Assembly (NCBI GenBank): GCA_030620855.1
Contig: JAUXIZ010000002.1
Location: 1-22,684 of the forward strand
DNA length: 22,684 nucleotides
Source: a candidate division WWE3 bacterium
Lineage (GTDB): Bacteria > Patescibacteriota > WWE3 > 9FT-COMBO-53-11
Reading direction: 5' to 3'
Position numbers and translations under genes: made by a program. How positions within the stretch are numbered: position 1 is the first letter of the stretch; every line of letters starts with the position of its first letter. The notes under the pieces are model-generated. The model did not search any database, was not told where the DNA came from, and saw nothing but the letters and a program-made list of their open reading frames with translations. Of the stretch, positions 15,362-22,684 are shown one piece after another.

Positions 15362-17617
15362 TTAACGAGGCTTATAGCCGCCGCTTCGCCTGTTGGATGG
15401 CTTGCGGGGCGAATATCCGCCTTTTCGATAGGAAGGCGTCCGGTACCCAAGAGGTTTTTTGCTTCCATCCGACCCGCCCTGGCTACGGCCCTGATCTCTT
15501 TTAACCCCGCTGGATTTTTCCAAAGCTTTCTTGGAAAGGTTGATTCTCCCCTGATCGTCAATCTCGATAACCTTAACCTTTACCTTATCCCCAACTTTTA
15601 CAACGTCCGATGGTTTGGAAACATACTCGTGCGACAACTCGGAAACATGCACCAAGCCCTCCTTGCCGGGCAAAACTTCCACAAAAGCGCCAAAATCCAT
15701 GATCCTCTTAACGGTCCCATCAAAAACTTCTCCAACCTCGACTTCCCGGGTCAGATCTTCAACAATCTTTTTTGCTTCCTGGACGCTCTCTGCTTCTTTA
15801 GCCGTAATTGTGACGGTTCCGTCCTCCTCGATGTCAATTGCAGCTCCGGTTCGACTGGTGATATCTCGAATCATTCGGCCCCCCGGCCCAATTACGGTCC
15901 CAATCTTGTCAGTCGGAATTTTGACGGTTACTACTTTGGGTGCGTACTCGGACAGCTCTTCCCTGGGCTTGCCGAGGACCTTAAGCATCTCCTCAAGAAT
16001 GTGGAGCCGGGCTTTGCGGGCTCTCTCAAGCGCCTCGGTCATTACTTTGTGAGAGATACCTTTGACCTTAAGATCCATCTGGACGGCGGTGACACCCTTC
16101 TCAGTCCCGGCCACCTTAAAGTCCATATCGCCGCACTGGTCCTCAATCCCGGCAATATCGGTAAGAACCCGGGTGGTTTTCCCATCGGTAAAAAGACCCA
16201 TTGCAATCCCGGAAACGGGAGCTTTAATAGGGACCCCCGCATCCATGAGCGCCAAGGTCGAGCCGCAGACAGCCGCCATCGAAGTTGAACCGTTGGAAGA
16301 GAGTATCTCAGAGACAAGCCGAATCGTGTAAGGGAACTGCTCCCCCGCCGGAACCATTCTCTCCAAAGCCCGCTCTGCCAAAACAGAGTGGCCAATTTCT
16401 CGCCTTTTGGGAAATCCCATCCTCCCCACTTCCCCAACCGAAAAAGGAGGAAAGTAGTAGTGGTGGATATAGCGCTTGGTCTCTTCTCCCATCGGTCCCT
16501 CAATAAGCTGTTCGAGTGAAGTGGAGCCTAAGGTAGCAATAGTCAAAGCCTGGGTTTCTCCCCGCTGGAAAATTGCAGACCCATGGGTTCGGGGCAAGAT
16601 GCCTGTCCTGATGTGCAAAGGGCGAACCTCGTCTGATTTTCGCCCGTCCGTTCTTTTACCGTCCTTTATTACAAGCTCCCTAACCGCCTCTTTGGTAAGA
16701 TCGCTCAACACGGGAGCCATCGCCACTTTCTGATAAGTACCTTCAAATTTCTCAAAAACTTCTTCCTGCAGAGACGCGACTTCTTCTTTGAATTCTTCCT
16801 TTGCCGTAGTTTTTTCGACAATGTCTTTTAAGGAAGCTAAGGCAAACTTTTTGACATCCGCCGTAAGCTTTTCCATCTGCTCGTCAACTTCAATCTCTTT
16901 TTTCTTGATCCCAACTTCGCTGGATAAATCGGCAATAAGCTTGGTTATTTCTTTGATAGATTTTTGGCCAAACTCAATTGCTTCAAGCACCCCTTCCTCC
17001 GGAACCTCATTCGCCTCACCCTCAACCATAACCACCGCGTCCGCTTTCCCGGAAACAATCAAATCAAGGTCGGAGAACTCCATCTCCGCTTGAGCCGGGT
17101 TAAGGATAAGAGTGTGGGGAATATCTCCATCGGCCGAACGGCCAATTCTGGCCGCCGCGGCGGGTCCGTCCCAAGGTATGTCCGAGCAAGATAGAGCCGC
17201 GGATGCAGCGATAACTCCCAAAACACCGGGGTCGCTCTCCAAATCTACTGAAAGAACGGTTACCACGACCTGAACTTCGTTTTTGTAGCCTTTGGGAAAA
17301 AGAGGACGAATGGTCCGATCGATCACCCGGGCCGAAATAATAGCCTCGTCAGAAGGCTTACCTTCCCTTTTCACAAAGCGGGAACCCTTGATAACCCCTC
17401 CAGCGTAAAGCCGTTCGATGTATTCTACGAAAAGGGGAAAATATCCGAAGTCTTCCCGAGGTTCGGCGGAGGTGGCCGTGGCCAGAACCACGGTGTCGCC
17501 GTAGCGGGCTAGGATTGCTCCATTCGCCTGGCCGGCAAGCTCGCCATACTCAAGAGAAATAGTTCTACCTCCAACCTCAGTTTCTTTTTTTATTACTTTC
17601 TTTAAATTTTTAGGCAT
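15362..17617 (-). CDS. pnp: Polyribonucleotide nucleotidyltransferase (PNPase)
   Basis: A 3'-to-5' phosphorolytic exoribonuclease and degradosome component. Its 751 residues have the full family layout: the first RNase PH core (1-210, with FVKREGKPSDEAI), a helical linker, the second RNase PH core (about 310-540, with QRGETQALT and the catalytic-site stretch GDMDFKVAGT), a KH domain (IGTVIGPGGRMIRDI) and an S1 domain (FDGTVKRIMDFGAFVEVLPG). The last 45 residues are a Gly/Arg/Ser/Lys-rich tail, probably disordered and RNA-binding. No SD lies before the ATG. The 102 bases between rpsO and pnp hold no gene and no clear promoter. The rpsO-pnp order is conserved in many bacteria, where pnp mRNA is autoregulated, but no RNase III-type hairpin is seen in that gap. 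Confidence 0.97.
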   Translation of the reverse strand: MPKNLKKVIKKETEVGGRTISLEYGELAGQANGAILARYGDTVVLATATSAEPREDFGYFPLFVEYIERLYAGGVIKGSRFVKREGKPSDEAIISARVIDRTIRPLFPKGYKNEVQVVVTVLSVDLESDPGVLGVIAASAALSCSDIPWDGPAAAARIGRSADGDIPHTLILNPAQAEMEFSDLDLIVSGKADAVVMVEGEANEVPEEGVLEAIEFGQKSIKEITKLIADLSSEVGIKKKEIEVDEQMEKLTADVKKFALASLKDIVEKTTAKEEFKEEVASLQEEVFEKFEGTYQKVAMAPVLSDLTKEAVRELVIKDGKRTDGRKSDEVRPLHIRTGILPRTHGSAIFQRGETQALTIATLGSTSLEQLIEGPMGEETKRYIHHYYFPPFSVGEVGRMGFPKRREIGHSVLAERALERMVPAGEQFPYTIRLVSEILSSNGSTSMAAVCGSTLALMDAGVPIKAPVSGIAMGLFTDGKTTRVLTDIAGIEDQCGDMDFKVAGTEKGVTAVQMDLKVKGISHKVMTEALERARKARLHILEEMLKVLGKPREELSEYAPKVVTVKIPTDKIGTVIGPGGRMIRDITSRTGAAIDIEEDGTVTITAKEAESVQEAKKIVEDLTREVEVGEVFDGTVKRIMDFGAFVEVLPGKEGLVHVSELSHEYVSKPSDVVKVGDKVKVKVIEIDDQGRINLSKKALEKSSGVKRDQGRSQGGSDGSKKPLGYRTPSYRKGGYSPRKPSNRRSGGYKPR

Positions 17618-17719
17618 TTACAAGATATCGTTAACAGGCGTGTGGAATTACTAATTAAAAGCTTACTATTCCTTTTGCCTTTCACTTACTATTTCCCAAA
17701 AACCTTACCACAAATATTG

Positions 17720-18079
17720 CTATTTAGAAAGTCCCAGCTTTTTTATGATGTCTTTGTATCGCTTTTCGTCTCTCTTCTTAAGGTATGACAAAAGCTTTCT
17801 CCTTTTGTTAACCAATCCCAAAAGCCCGCGCCGGGAGCTTAAATCATTTTTGTGCGACTTTAGGTGCTCGGATAGTTTTTCGATCCTATCGGTCAAAAGC
17901 GTTATCTGTACCTCTGGAGAGCCGGTATCGGACTTATGAATTGCCGCCATGCTAACCAGCTCTTTTTTTGCCGGAGCCGGGGTGGCCTTTTTCCTAGCCG
18001 CGGACGGTGGTCCTTTTTTGGGCGTAGTCTTTTTAGGCTTTACCGCCGGTTTTTTGGTTGTTTTTTTCTTTTTTACCAT
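17720..18079 (-). CDS. rpsO: Ribosomal protein S15 with basic N-terminal extension
   Basis: A primary binder of 16S rRNA in the small subunit. The S15 fold (HKSDTGSPEVQITLLTDRI, then KRRKLLSYLKK) starts near residue 44 of 119; ordinary S15 is about 89 residues. The first 43 residues are almost only Lys, Pro, Ala and Thr (KKKKTTKKPAVKPKK). The ATG at 18079 is one base after the infB stop (TAATATG) with no SD, a coupled junction that supports the long form. The ATG at codon 44 would give a normal-length S15 and cannot be excluded, since only a weak AAAGAG precedes it. Confidence 0.95.
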   Translation of the reverse strand: MVKKKKTTKKPAVKPKKTTPKKGPPSAARKKATPAPAKKELVSMAAIHKSDTGSPEVQITLLTDRIEKLSEHLKSHKNDLSSRRGLLGLVNKRRKLLSYLKKRDEKRYKDIIKKLGLSK

Positions 18080-18080
18080 A

Positions 18081-19550
18081 TTAACTTGAGTCTATCACGA
18101 GCCGGTCGCCCTTTTTAAACTCAAATGCGGGTTTTATCAGAATACCCGCTTCCTTGCCCGGGCCAATCTTCGACACATCGTCTTTACCAACCCGAAGGCC
18201 TCGTATTCTTCCTTGGTGAACCTCCTCATCATCCCGCAAAACCTTTATCCGGTCTCGATATTTAAACTTCCCATTCAGCACTTTCACACCCCCAACTACA
18301 TCTCCGCTATGCAGCGTAAAAACCTTCAGAACCTCGGCCTCGGGCGGCTTCTTCTCTTCCTCAAGCGCGTGGACTCCGGCCAGGAGCTTTTCGACGGCCT
18401 CTAAAAGCTCGTAAATTATCGTAAACGAGCGCACCCCCACTCCAAAATCATCCGCCAGCTTTGCCGCAGAAGAAATGACGGGGACATTAAAGCCAAGAAT
18501 AAGACCGGATGCTGTGGCTGCCAGCCGGACGTCGGAATCGCCGATTGAACCAACACCCTTTAAAAGGAGGTTGGCTTTCTTATCTTCAACCTCAAGCGCC
18601 GATATAGCGGAAGAGACCGCCTCCAAAGAACCCTCCGTATCGGTGCGAAGAACAATATTAAGATCTTCTTTACGGCTTTGTACAGGAGCGGCAGCTTCCG
18701 GCTGCGGCTTCTCCAATCCTTCGGAGGCGACCAAAGATCCAACTGGAGGAACGTCCGAGAACCCCAAAACCTGAACCGGAAACCCCGGCTCGACCTTGGA
18801 CAGCCGGCTACCAACATCATCGGTAAGAGCTTTAACTTTTCCATCGACGCGATCGGCAAAAACCCGGGTTCCTACCTTAAGCGTTCCTTCTTTAACAACA
18901 ATGGTGGCAAGAGGACCTTGGCGCGGGGAAAGAGAGGATTCAATCACAACGGCTTTAAGGTTGGCGGCCGGATTGGATTTAAGCTCCAAAAGGTCCGCCA
19001 TAAGACCAACTACTTCCAAAAGCTCATCTACTCCATCGCCGGTTTTAGCAGAAACCGCCACAACGGGGACTTTGCCCCCTTGGTCTTCCGGCCCAACCCC
19101 TTCCTTTACAAGCTGACCCTTAACCTTTACAACCGCCCCTTTGGGAGCAATGTCCATCTTGTTCAAAGCAACCACAAGAGGGACATCCGCCGCCTTAGCA
19201 TGGGCGATCGCCTCAACCGTTTGCGGCTTGACCCCGTCGTCTGCGGCAACAACCAAAATTGCAATGTCGGCAACGGACGCTCCCCGCTGCCTCATCTTGG
19301 AAAATGCAGCGTGCCCCGGGGTGTCAATAAAGGTAATTTTTCTTGCAGAGTCGTCGGGAGATTCCCACACGTATGCACCAATACTCTGGGTAATGCCTCC
19401 AGATTCCCCTTGCGCAACCCGGGCTTTTCTTATGTAATCCAAAAGAGAAGTTTTACCGTGGTCGATGTGTCCCAAAACTACAACAACAGGCGGGCGAGAG
19501 GCGCCTTTCTTCTTTGGCTGAGTTTTTCTTGTTTTTTGTTTCTTGGGCAT
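18081..19550 (-). CDS. infB: Translation initiation factor IF-2, minimal form
   Basis: The GTPase that brings initiator tRNA to the ribosome. It has 489 residues against 700-900 in most bacteria, because the N-terminal N-domains are gone: only about 20 basic residues (PKKQKTRKTQPKKKG) precede the G domain. The GTP motifs are intact: G1 GHIDHGKT at 27-34, G2 around GGITQSIGAY, G3 DTPGH at 76-80, G4 NKMD at 130-133 and G5 SAK at 167-169. Domains II, III and C2 follow (ending FEFKKGDRLVIDSS). There is no SD before the ATG; a short palindrome GGCAT/ATGCC covers the start codon. It lies between nusA and rpsO. rbfA, often found between infB and rpsO, is absent. Confidence 0.96.
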   Translation of the reverse strand: MPKKQKTRKTQPKKKGASRPPVVVVLGHIDHGKTSLLDYIRKARVAQGESGGITQSIGAYVWESPDDSARKITFIDTPGHAAFSKMRQRGASVADIAILVVAADDGVKPQTVEAIAHAKAADVPLVVALNKMDIAPKGAVVKVKGQLVKEGVGPEDQGGKVPVVAVSAKTGDGVDELLEVVGLMADLLELKSNPAANLKAVVIESSLSPRQGPLATIVVKEGTLKVGTRVFADRVDGKVKALTDDVGSRLSKVEPGFPVQVLGFSDVPPVGSLVASEGLEKPQPEAAAPVQSRKEDLNIVLRTDTEGSLEAVSSAISALEVEDKKANLLLKGVGSIGDSDVRLAATASGLILGFNVPVISSAAKLADDFGVGVRSFTIIYELLEAVEKLLAGVHALEEEKKPPEAEVLKVFTLHSGDVVGGVKVLNGKFKYRDRIKVLRDDEEVHQGRIRGLRVGKDDVSKIGPGKEAGILIKPAFEFKKGDRLVIDSS

Positions 19551-19587
19551 TTTTTATATGCCGTGAGGAAAAGCCAACGTTCATAGC

Positions 19588-20937
19588 TTAATCCTTCGGT
19601 TCCTCCTTTTCTTGGCCTTTGGTTTCTTTTCCAGGTTCCGATTCTGTTTTCATATCCTCCTTGTCCTTTGCCTTTGCCTCCGTCTCTTCCTGACTTTCTT
19701 CGGCCGGTTTTTCTTCCTCTTGCGGCTCCTGCTCTTCTTTGACGCTTTCTACTTTTTCTTTATCGGCTTGCTCCGCCTCAGCTTCGCCTTCAGCTTTTTT
19801 TAATCCAAAAGAACTTAAAACCTTCTCCAACTCCTTAAGTGCCTTGGGGCCTAACCCTTTAATTTCAGAGAGCTCTTCCATGTTTTTCTCTTTGAGGTCT
19901 TTAGGTGTTTCAATCCCTGTTCCAGTCAAAATATTTACAACCCGCGGCGTTAGCCCCAAACCAACAAGCTCAATACCCTTAGTACCCTCCGCAAAAACCG
20001 CGCCGGCGCCTTTAATATCGATCCGCCAACCGGTAAGCTTTGCGGCCAAGCGCACGTTTTGCCCATCTTTTCCGATCGCCAAAGATAACTGATCTTCCGG
20101 AACCTCTACCTGAGCCGTTTGGGACTTCTTCTTTAGCTTCACACCTAAAACCTTGGCCGGGGAAAGCGAGGAGGCAACAAAGGTTGCTTCATCGGCCGAA
20201 TAAGGGATAATATCAACCTTCTCCTCGCCCAGCTCGCGGGTAACCGCCTGCACCCTAACTCCCCGCTGTCCCACACAAGAGCCAACCGGGTCTATTTTCT
20301 CATCGCTAGAGGAAACGGCAATTTTGGTTCGGCGCCCTGCTTCCCGGGCAATAGATTCAATCTCTACTATCCCTTGGGAAATCTCGGGAACTTCTAGAGC
20401 AAAAAGCTCTTTAACGAGTCTTGGATCCACTCTTGAGAGGATAATCTCAGGCCCGCGAGTCCCCTCTTTGACCTCTCTGACAAGCGCTTTAACCCGCTGG
20501 CCGGTTTTATACTGCTCCCCTTGAATTATTTCCGAAGGAGGCATGATCCCCTGGGTTCTTCCCAAATCTACATAAACCACCCCTTTATCCACCCGGAAAA
20601 CGTAACCCGATACGATCGTGCCTTCTTTCTTTTCGAACTCCGTGCGGATCGCCTGCTTCTCTTCTTCTCTTATTGTTTGCAGGATTACTTGCTTTGCCGT
20701 TTGGGCGGCAATCCGGCCAAAGCCGGAAGGCGTTACATCGGTACCGTCCTTAAGAATCTTAGCTTCTCCCGTTTGCATATTCAGATCTACATCAACCTCC
20801 TCTTCCTCGGAAGCGCCGCAATCCTTCCTGTACGCCGCGGCAAGAGCTTGCTTAACACCTTCAATAACCGCCTCGGGCGATACCCCCCGCTCGGCGGCGA
20901 GCTGGTTTATTGCTGCTGAAAATTCCGTTACTGCCAT
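19588..20937 (-). CDS. nusA: Transcription termination/antitermination factor NusA
   Basis: NusA binds RNA polymerase and modulates pausing, intrinsic termination and rRNA antitermination. The 449 residues show the NusA N-domain (1-100), S1 (about 108-160, GTIVSGYVFRVDKGVVYVDL), KH1 (with KIDPVGSCVGQRGVRVQAV), KH2 (LAIGKDGQNVRLAAKLTGW), then one helix-hairpin-helix-type region (LSEIKGLGPKALKELEKVL). The last 60 residues are a very acidic Glu/Lys/Gln tail. It has its own promoter (20981-21009) and a terminator-like hairpin in the 5' UTR (20942-20968), which would suit autoregulation. No SD is seen. rimP, the usual gene before nusA, is missing; hrcA takes that place. Confidence 0.96.
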   Translation of the reverse strand: MAVTEFSAAINQLAAERGVSPEAVIEGVKQALAAAYRKDCGASEEEEVDVDLNMQTGEAKILKDGTDVTPSGFGRIAAQTAKQVILQTIREEEKQAIRTEFEKKEGTIVSGYVFRVDKGVVYVDLGRTQGIMPPSEIIQGEQYKTGQRVKALVREVKEGTRGPEIILSRVDPRLVKELFALEVPEISQGIVEIESIAREAGRRTKIAVSSSDEKIDPVGSCVGQRGVRVQAVTRELGEEKVDIIPYSADEATFVASSLSPAKVLGVKLKKKSQTAQVEVPEDQLSLAIGKDGQNVRLAAKLTGWRIDIKGAGAVFAEGTKGIELVGLGLTPRVVNILTGTGIETPKDLKEKNMEELSEIKGLGPKALKELEKVLSSFGLKKAEGEAEAEQADKEKVESVKEEQEPQEEEKPAEESQEETEAKAKDKEDMKTESEPGKETKGQEKEEPKD

Positions 20938-20941
20938 ATTT

Positions 20942-20968
20942 CAAAAAATTCGGTGGGCAGAACCCACC
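20942..20968 (-). terminator. Terminator-like hairpin in the nusA leader
   Basis: GGTGGG-TTCTG-CCCACC (20952-20968), then GAATTTTTT on the minus strand, ends five bases before the nusA ATG. It may end hrcA transcripts, but it also lies downstream of the nusA promoter, so it can act as an attenuator of nusA. Confidence 0.65.
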
Positions 20969-20980
20969 ACAACCACGTTT

Positions 20981-21009
20981 AGTATATAAGTAGCAGAAGA
21001 TTGAGTCAA
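20981..21009 (-). promoter_or_regulatory. nusA operon promoter
   Basis: TTGACT (21004-21009), a 17-base spacer, then TATACT (20981-20986), read leftward. It lies in the gap between hrcA and nusA. The predicted start is near 20974, about 37 bases before the nusA ATG. Confidence 0.75.
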
Positions 21010-21035
21010 CACACTTAATACGCTAAAGGACCTGT

Positions 21036-21761
21036 TTAGGAGGAGGAAAGCTCGGTTAAAAGCTGAGCCATATGCCGCACCTGCGGTACTACCGACGGAT
21101 AGCTGATTCTGGAAGGACCCAAAACCGCCACTACCCCGCCGCGCTTGTCGCTTCCGTAGTGAGCAAAAACAACCCCAACCGGCTCAAGGTTGGCCATCCC
21201 AAATTCCCTACCGATCAAAACCGTTACCGCCTTAGGATCGGAAGCGCGGGAGAAAAGATCATGCAAAAGATCGTAGCTATCAAGCAAATTTAAGGTAGCG
21301 CGAGTTACGTTGATGTCGAAAAACTCCGGATGATCAAGGACATTTCTGGTTCCGGCGTGGAAGACATTTCCTTCGTGGGTGGTAACAAGCGCAATGTAGC
21401 CGGCCCCTTCCGCCAAGGCCAAAGCCGCTTCCCTTAACATCCTGCTAAAGCTTCGACGGTGTTGGAAAAGCCGCTGTTTTAAAGCCACTTCCTGCAAAAC
21501 CGGCAGCGGATGCTCCTGCATTAAAGAGGTGATGTAGTAACGCATGCCAAGTTCGGTGGGTTTCCTGCCTCCGGAAGAATGGGGTTTTTCTATAAAACCT
21601 TCGCGGTGCAAAATCGCCATCTCGTTTCTGACGGTGGCCGGAGAAAAAGTAAACTGATGCTTTTCGGTCAAAACTTCGGACCCAACCGGTTCTGCCCCGG
21701 TTATAAACTCTTCAATAATGGCCTTAAGAATTTGAGTTTGTCTATCCGTTAAATCAGCCAT
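21036..21761 (-). CDS. hrcA: HrcA-type heat-shock repressor, short form
   Basis: HrcA represses chaperone genes by binding the CIRCE operator. The N-terminal winged helix is clear (LTDRQTQILKAIIEEFI, then FSPATVRNEMAILHREGFI and a wing HSSGGRKPT). The middle GAF-like part is present (GYIALVTTHEGNVFHAG, VLIGREFG, GVVAVLGPSRISYPSVV). At 241 residues it is about 100 shorter than the usual 340, mainly by loss of the inserted dimerisation region. GGAG lies eight bases before the ATG, one of the few core genes here with an SD. No CIRCE-like inverted repeat lies upstream, and no chaperone gene is in the window, so its targets are elsewhere. Confidence 0.88.
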   Translation of the reverse strand: MADLTDRQTQILKAIIEEFITGAEPVGSEVLTEKHQFTFSPATVRNEMAILHREGFIEKPHSSGGRKPTELGMRYYITSLMQEHPLPVLQEVALKQRLFQHRRSFSRMLREAALALAEGAGYIALVTTHEGNVFHAGTRNVLDHPEFFDINVTRATLNLLDSYDLLHDLFSRASDPKAVTVLIGREFGMANLEPVGVVFAHYGSDKRGGVVAVLGPSRISYPSVVPQVRHMAQLLTELSSS

Positions 21762-21817
21762 AAATCAACTCCAAGTAGCTATCAGTGTATAAAAACGTCT
21801 GACAAAAAGCAAATGTC

Positions 21818-22567
21818 TTATACCTTTACCTTCAGAAACACCCTATTTAGAACTAGGGTTGACTCAAAAAGAACTATCAAAGGCACCGTAAGAAGGGCGA
21901 GGGAGAGTATATCGGTGGGAGGTAGAAGTGCAGCAAAAATCAAGCAGATAAGATAGACAAGCTGGCGCTGGGAAACTATCGTGTCGAAACTAACCACATT
22001 CAATTTCACAAGCGCTGTCAAAACGATAGGAAACTCAAACGCCACACCCATAAGAGAAGAGGTAGCGATGATTTGCGAAAGAAAAGTGGAAACATCAAGA
22101 AGGTTGGTAATCTCAAGCTGCAATACGTGCTCATAAAAGATACCGATGACGTATTTCATCACGACGACTCCATAGAAAAATCCGGTAGCAAAAAGAATAA
22201 TCGCAAGAGGCAGTAGAGTCAATACAAAACGGTACTCTTTTTTGCTAAGAGCGGGCTTTAGAAACGAAATAAGTTGAAATAAGATAATCGGCAGAGAGGC
22301 AATTACCCCCGAGGCTAACGCAGAGCTTACCGCCAAGTTTATGAACTGAAACTGGGAGGTAAACGCGAAATTTACTCCTTCGATCCTAAAGATCGTAAGA
22401 CTAAAAGTAACTATCCGTTCGTAGTAAACGAACCCCAAGAGAGCCGCGACTACAAACGTAATGACTAACAACAGGAGCCTTTTTCTGATCTCCAACAAGA
22501 AAGGATAATACTTATCCACGGCTTCTTCCCAACCTGTGGCAACAGTTCTTTCACTCTCTGGGGACAT
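21818..22567 (-). CDS. tatC: Sec-independent translocase subunit TatC
   Basis: TatC is the membrane core that recognises twin-arginine signal peptides and exports folded proteins with TatA. The 249 residues contain six predicted membrane segments, starting near 30-50. Family features visible are the early HLxELR-like stretch, here FLLEIRKRL (residues 23-31), the FxxPALxxxE-like FLKPALSKKEY, and FEFPIV in the fourth to fifth helix region. It lies 25 bases after the tatA stop on the same strand, so the two form a tat unit. There is no clear SD. None of the full genes in this window carries an obvious twin-arginine signal. Confidence 0.94.
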   Translation of the reverse strand: MSPESERTVATGWEEAVDKYYPFLLEIRKRLLLLVITFVVAALLGFVYYERIVTFSLTIFRIEGVNFAFTSQFQFINLAVSSALASGVIASLPIILFQLISFLKPALSKKEYRFVLTLLPLAIILFATGFFYGVVVMKYVIGIFYEHVLQLEITNLLDVSTFLSQIIATSSLMGVAFEFPIVLTALVKLNVVSFDTIVSQRQLVYLICLIFAALLPPTDILSLALLTVPLIVLFESTLVLNRVFLKVKV

Positions 22568-22592
22568 TGAGGTTATAGACTAAATACTACTT

Positions 22593-22684
22593 CTATCCAG
22601 CTGTCTCCTTAAATTCTCTAACTCCCTCCGCTATACCCTTGATGAACTCGGGAAGTTTCCTTGACCCAAAAAACACCATGAGCA
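22593..22684 (-). CDS. tatA: TatA, C-terminal end (5' part outside window)
   Basis: The last 30 codons of a gene entering from the right edge, ending TAG at 22593. The translation LMVFFGSRKLPEFIKGIAEG, followed by VREFKETAG, is the TatA signature: the end of the membrane helix, the FG hinge, then the amphipathic helix with KLPE and REFK. TatA monomers form the Tat export pore with the TatC encoded next. The very short tail after the amphipathic helix indicates a compact TatA. Confidence 0.93.
   Translation of the reverse strand, partial: LMVFFGSRKLPEFIKGIAEGVREFKETAG

Overview
The window looks like a piece of a Patescibacteria (Candidate Phyla Radiation) chromosome, probably Microgenomates-like. 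The signs are a very short IF-2 without the long N-terminal region, a short HrcA, tRNA-Ala-23S-5S without a 16S gene beside it, compact protein lengths, and TGA used as a normal stop. The phylum call is inference from architecture and was not tested by alignment.

Layout. (1) 1-1300: a minus-strand array of two very small unrecognised ORFs and the edge of a third. A strong promoter at 1216-1244 drives it, and the leader is full of hairpins. Two of the hairpins are homologous, sit 65-69 nt upstream of GTG starts, and carry loops complementary to the Shine-Dalgarno (SD) sequence of the ORF that follows. (2) 1305-4228: plus-strand ftsK (apparently leaderless), a small membrane protein and a YtxH-like protein. 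(3) 4254-7726: minus-strand tRNA-Ala(TGC), 23S and 5S with its own promoter, a terminator-like hairpin in the leader, and a long 23S processing stem. (4) 7770-10824: AT-rich genes for 3-methyladenine glycosylase I and two secreted, C-terminally anchored beta-propeller proteins. (5) 10950-13280: an accessory island of three unrecognised genes. Each has its own TTGNCN-17-TANNNT-type promoter and a strong SD, and two have intrinsic terminators. (6) 13283-21761: an information-processing cluster, read hrcA, then nusA-infB-rpsO-pnp-udg-rnj. The last gene, rnj (RNase J), carries an in-frame TGA ahead of its catalytic HxHxDH motif and stops where the C-terminal domain should start, next to the island. 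(7) 21818-22684: tatC and the 3' end of tatA.

How it fits together. Region 6 joins transcription elongation and termination (NusA), initiation (IF-2), the ribosome (S15) and RNA decay (PNPase, broken RNase J). Terminator-like hairpins lie between promoter and gene in three places: the small-ORF array, the rRNA operon and nusA. This suggests that attenuation is used repeatedly here. Core genes mostly lack an SD or are coupled by stop-N-ATG junctions, while the unrecognised accessory genes carry near-perfect SDs. That points to two gene populations with different translation signals.

Best candidates for something new are the duplicated hairpin/anti-SD leader modules of the small-ORF array (369-840) and the island next to the interrupted rnj. 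No CRISPR array, insertion sequence or prophage structural gene was seen.
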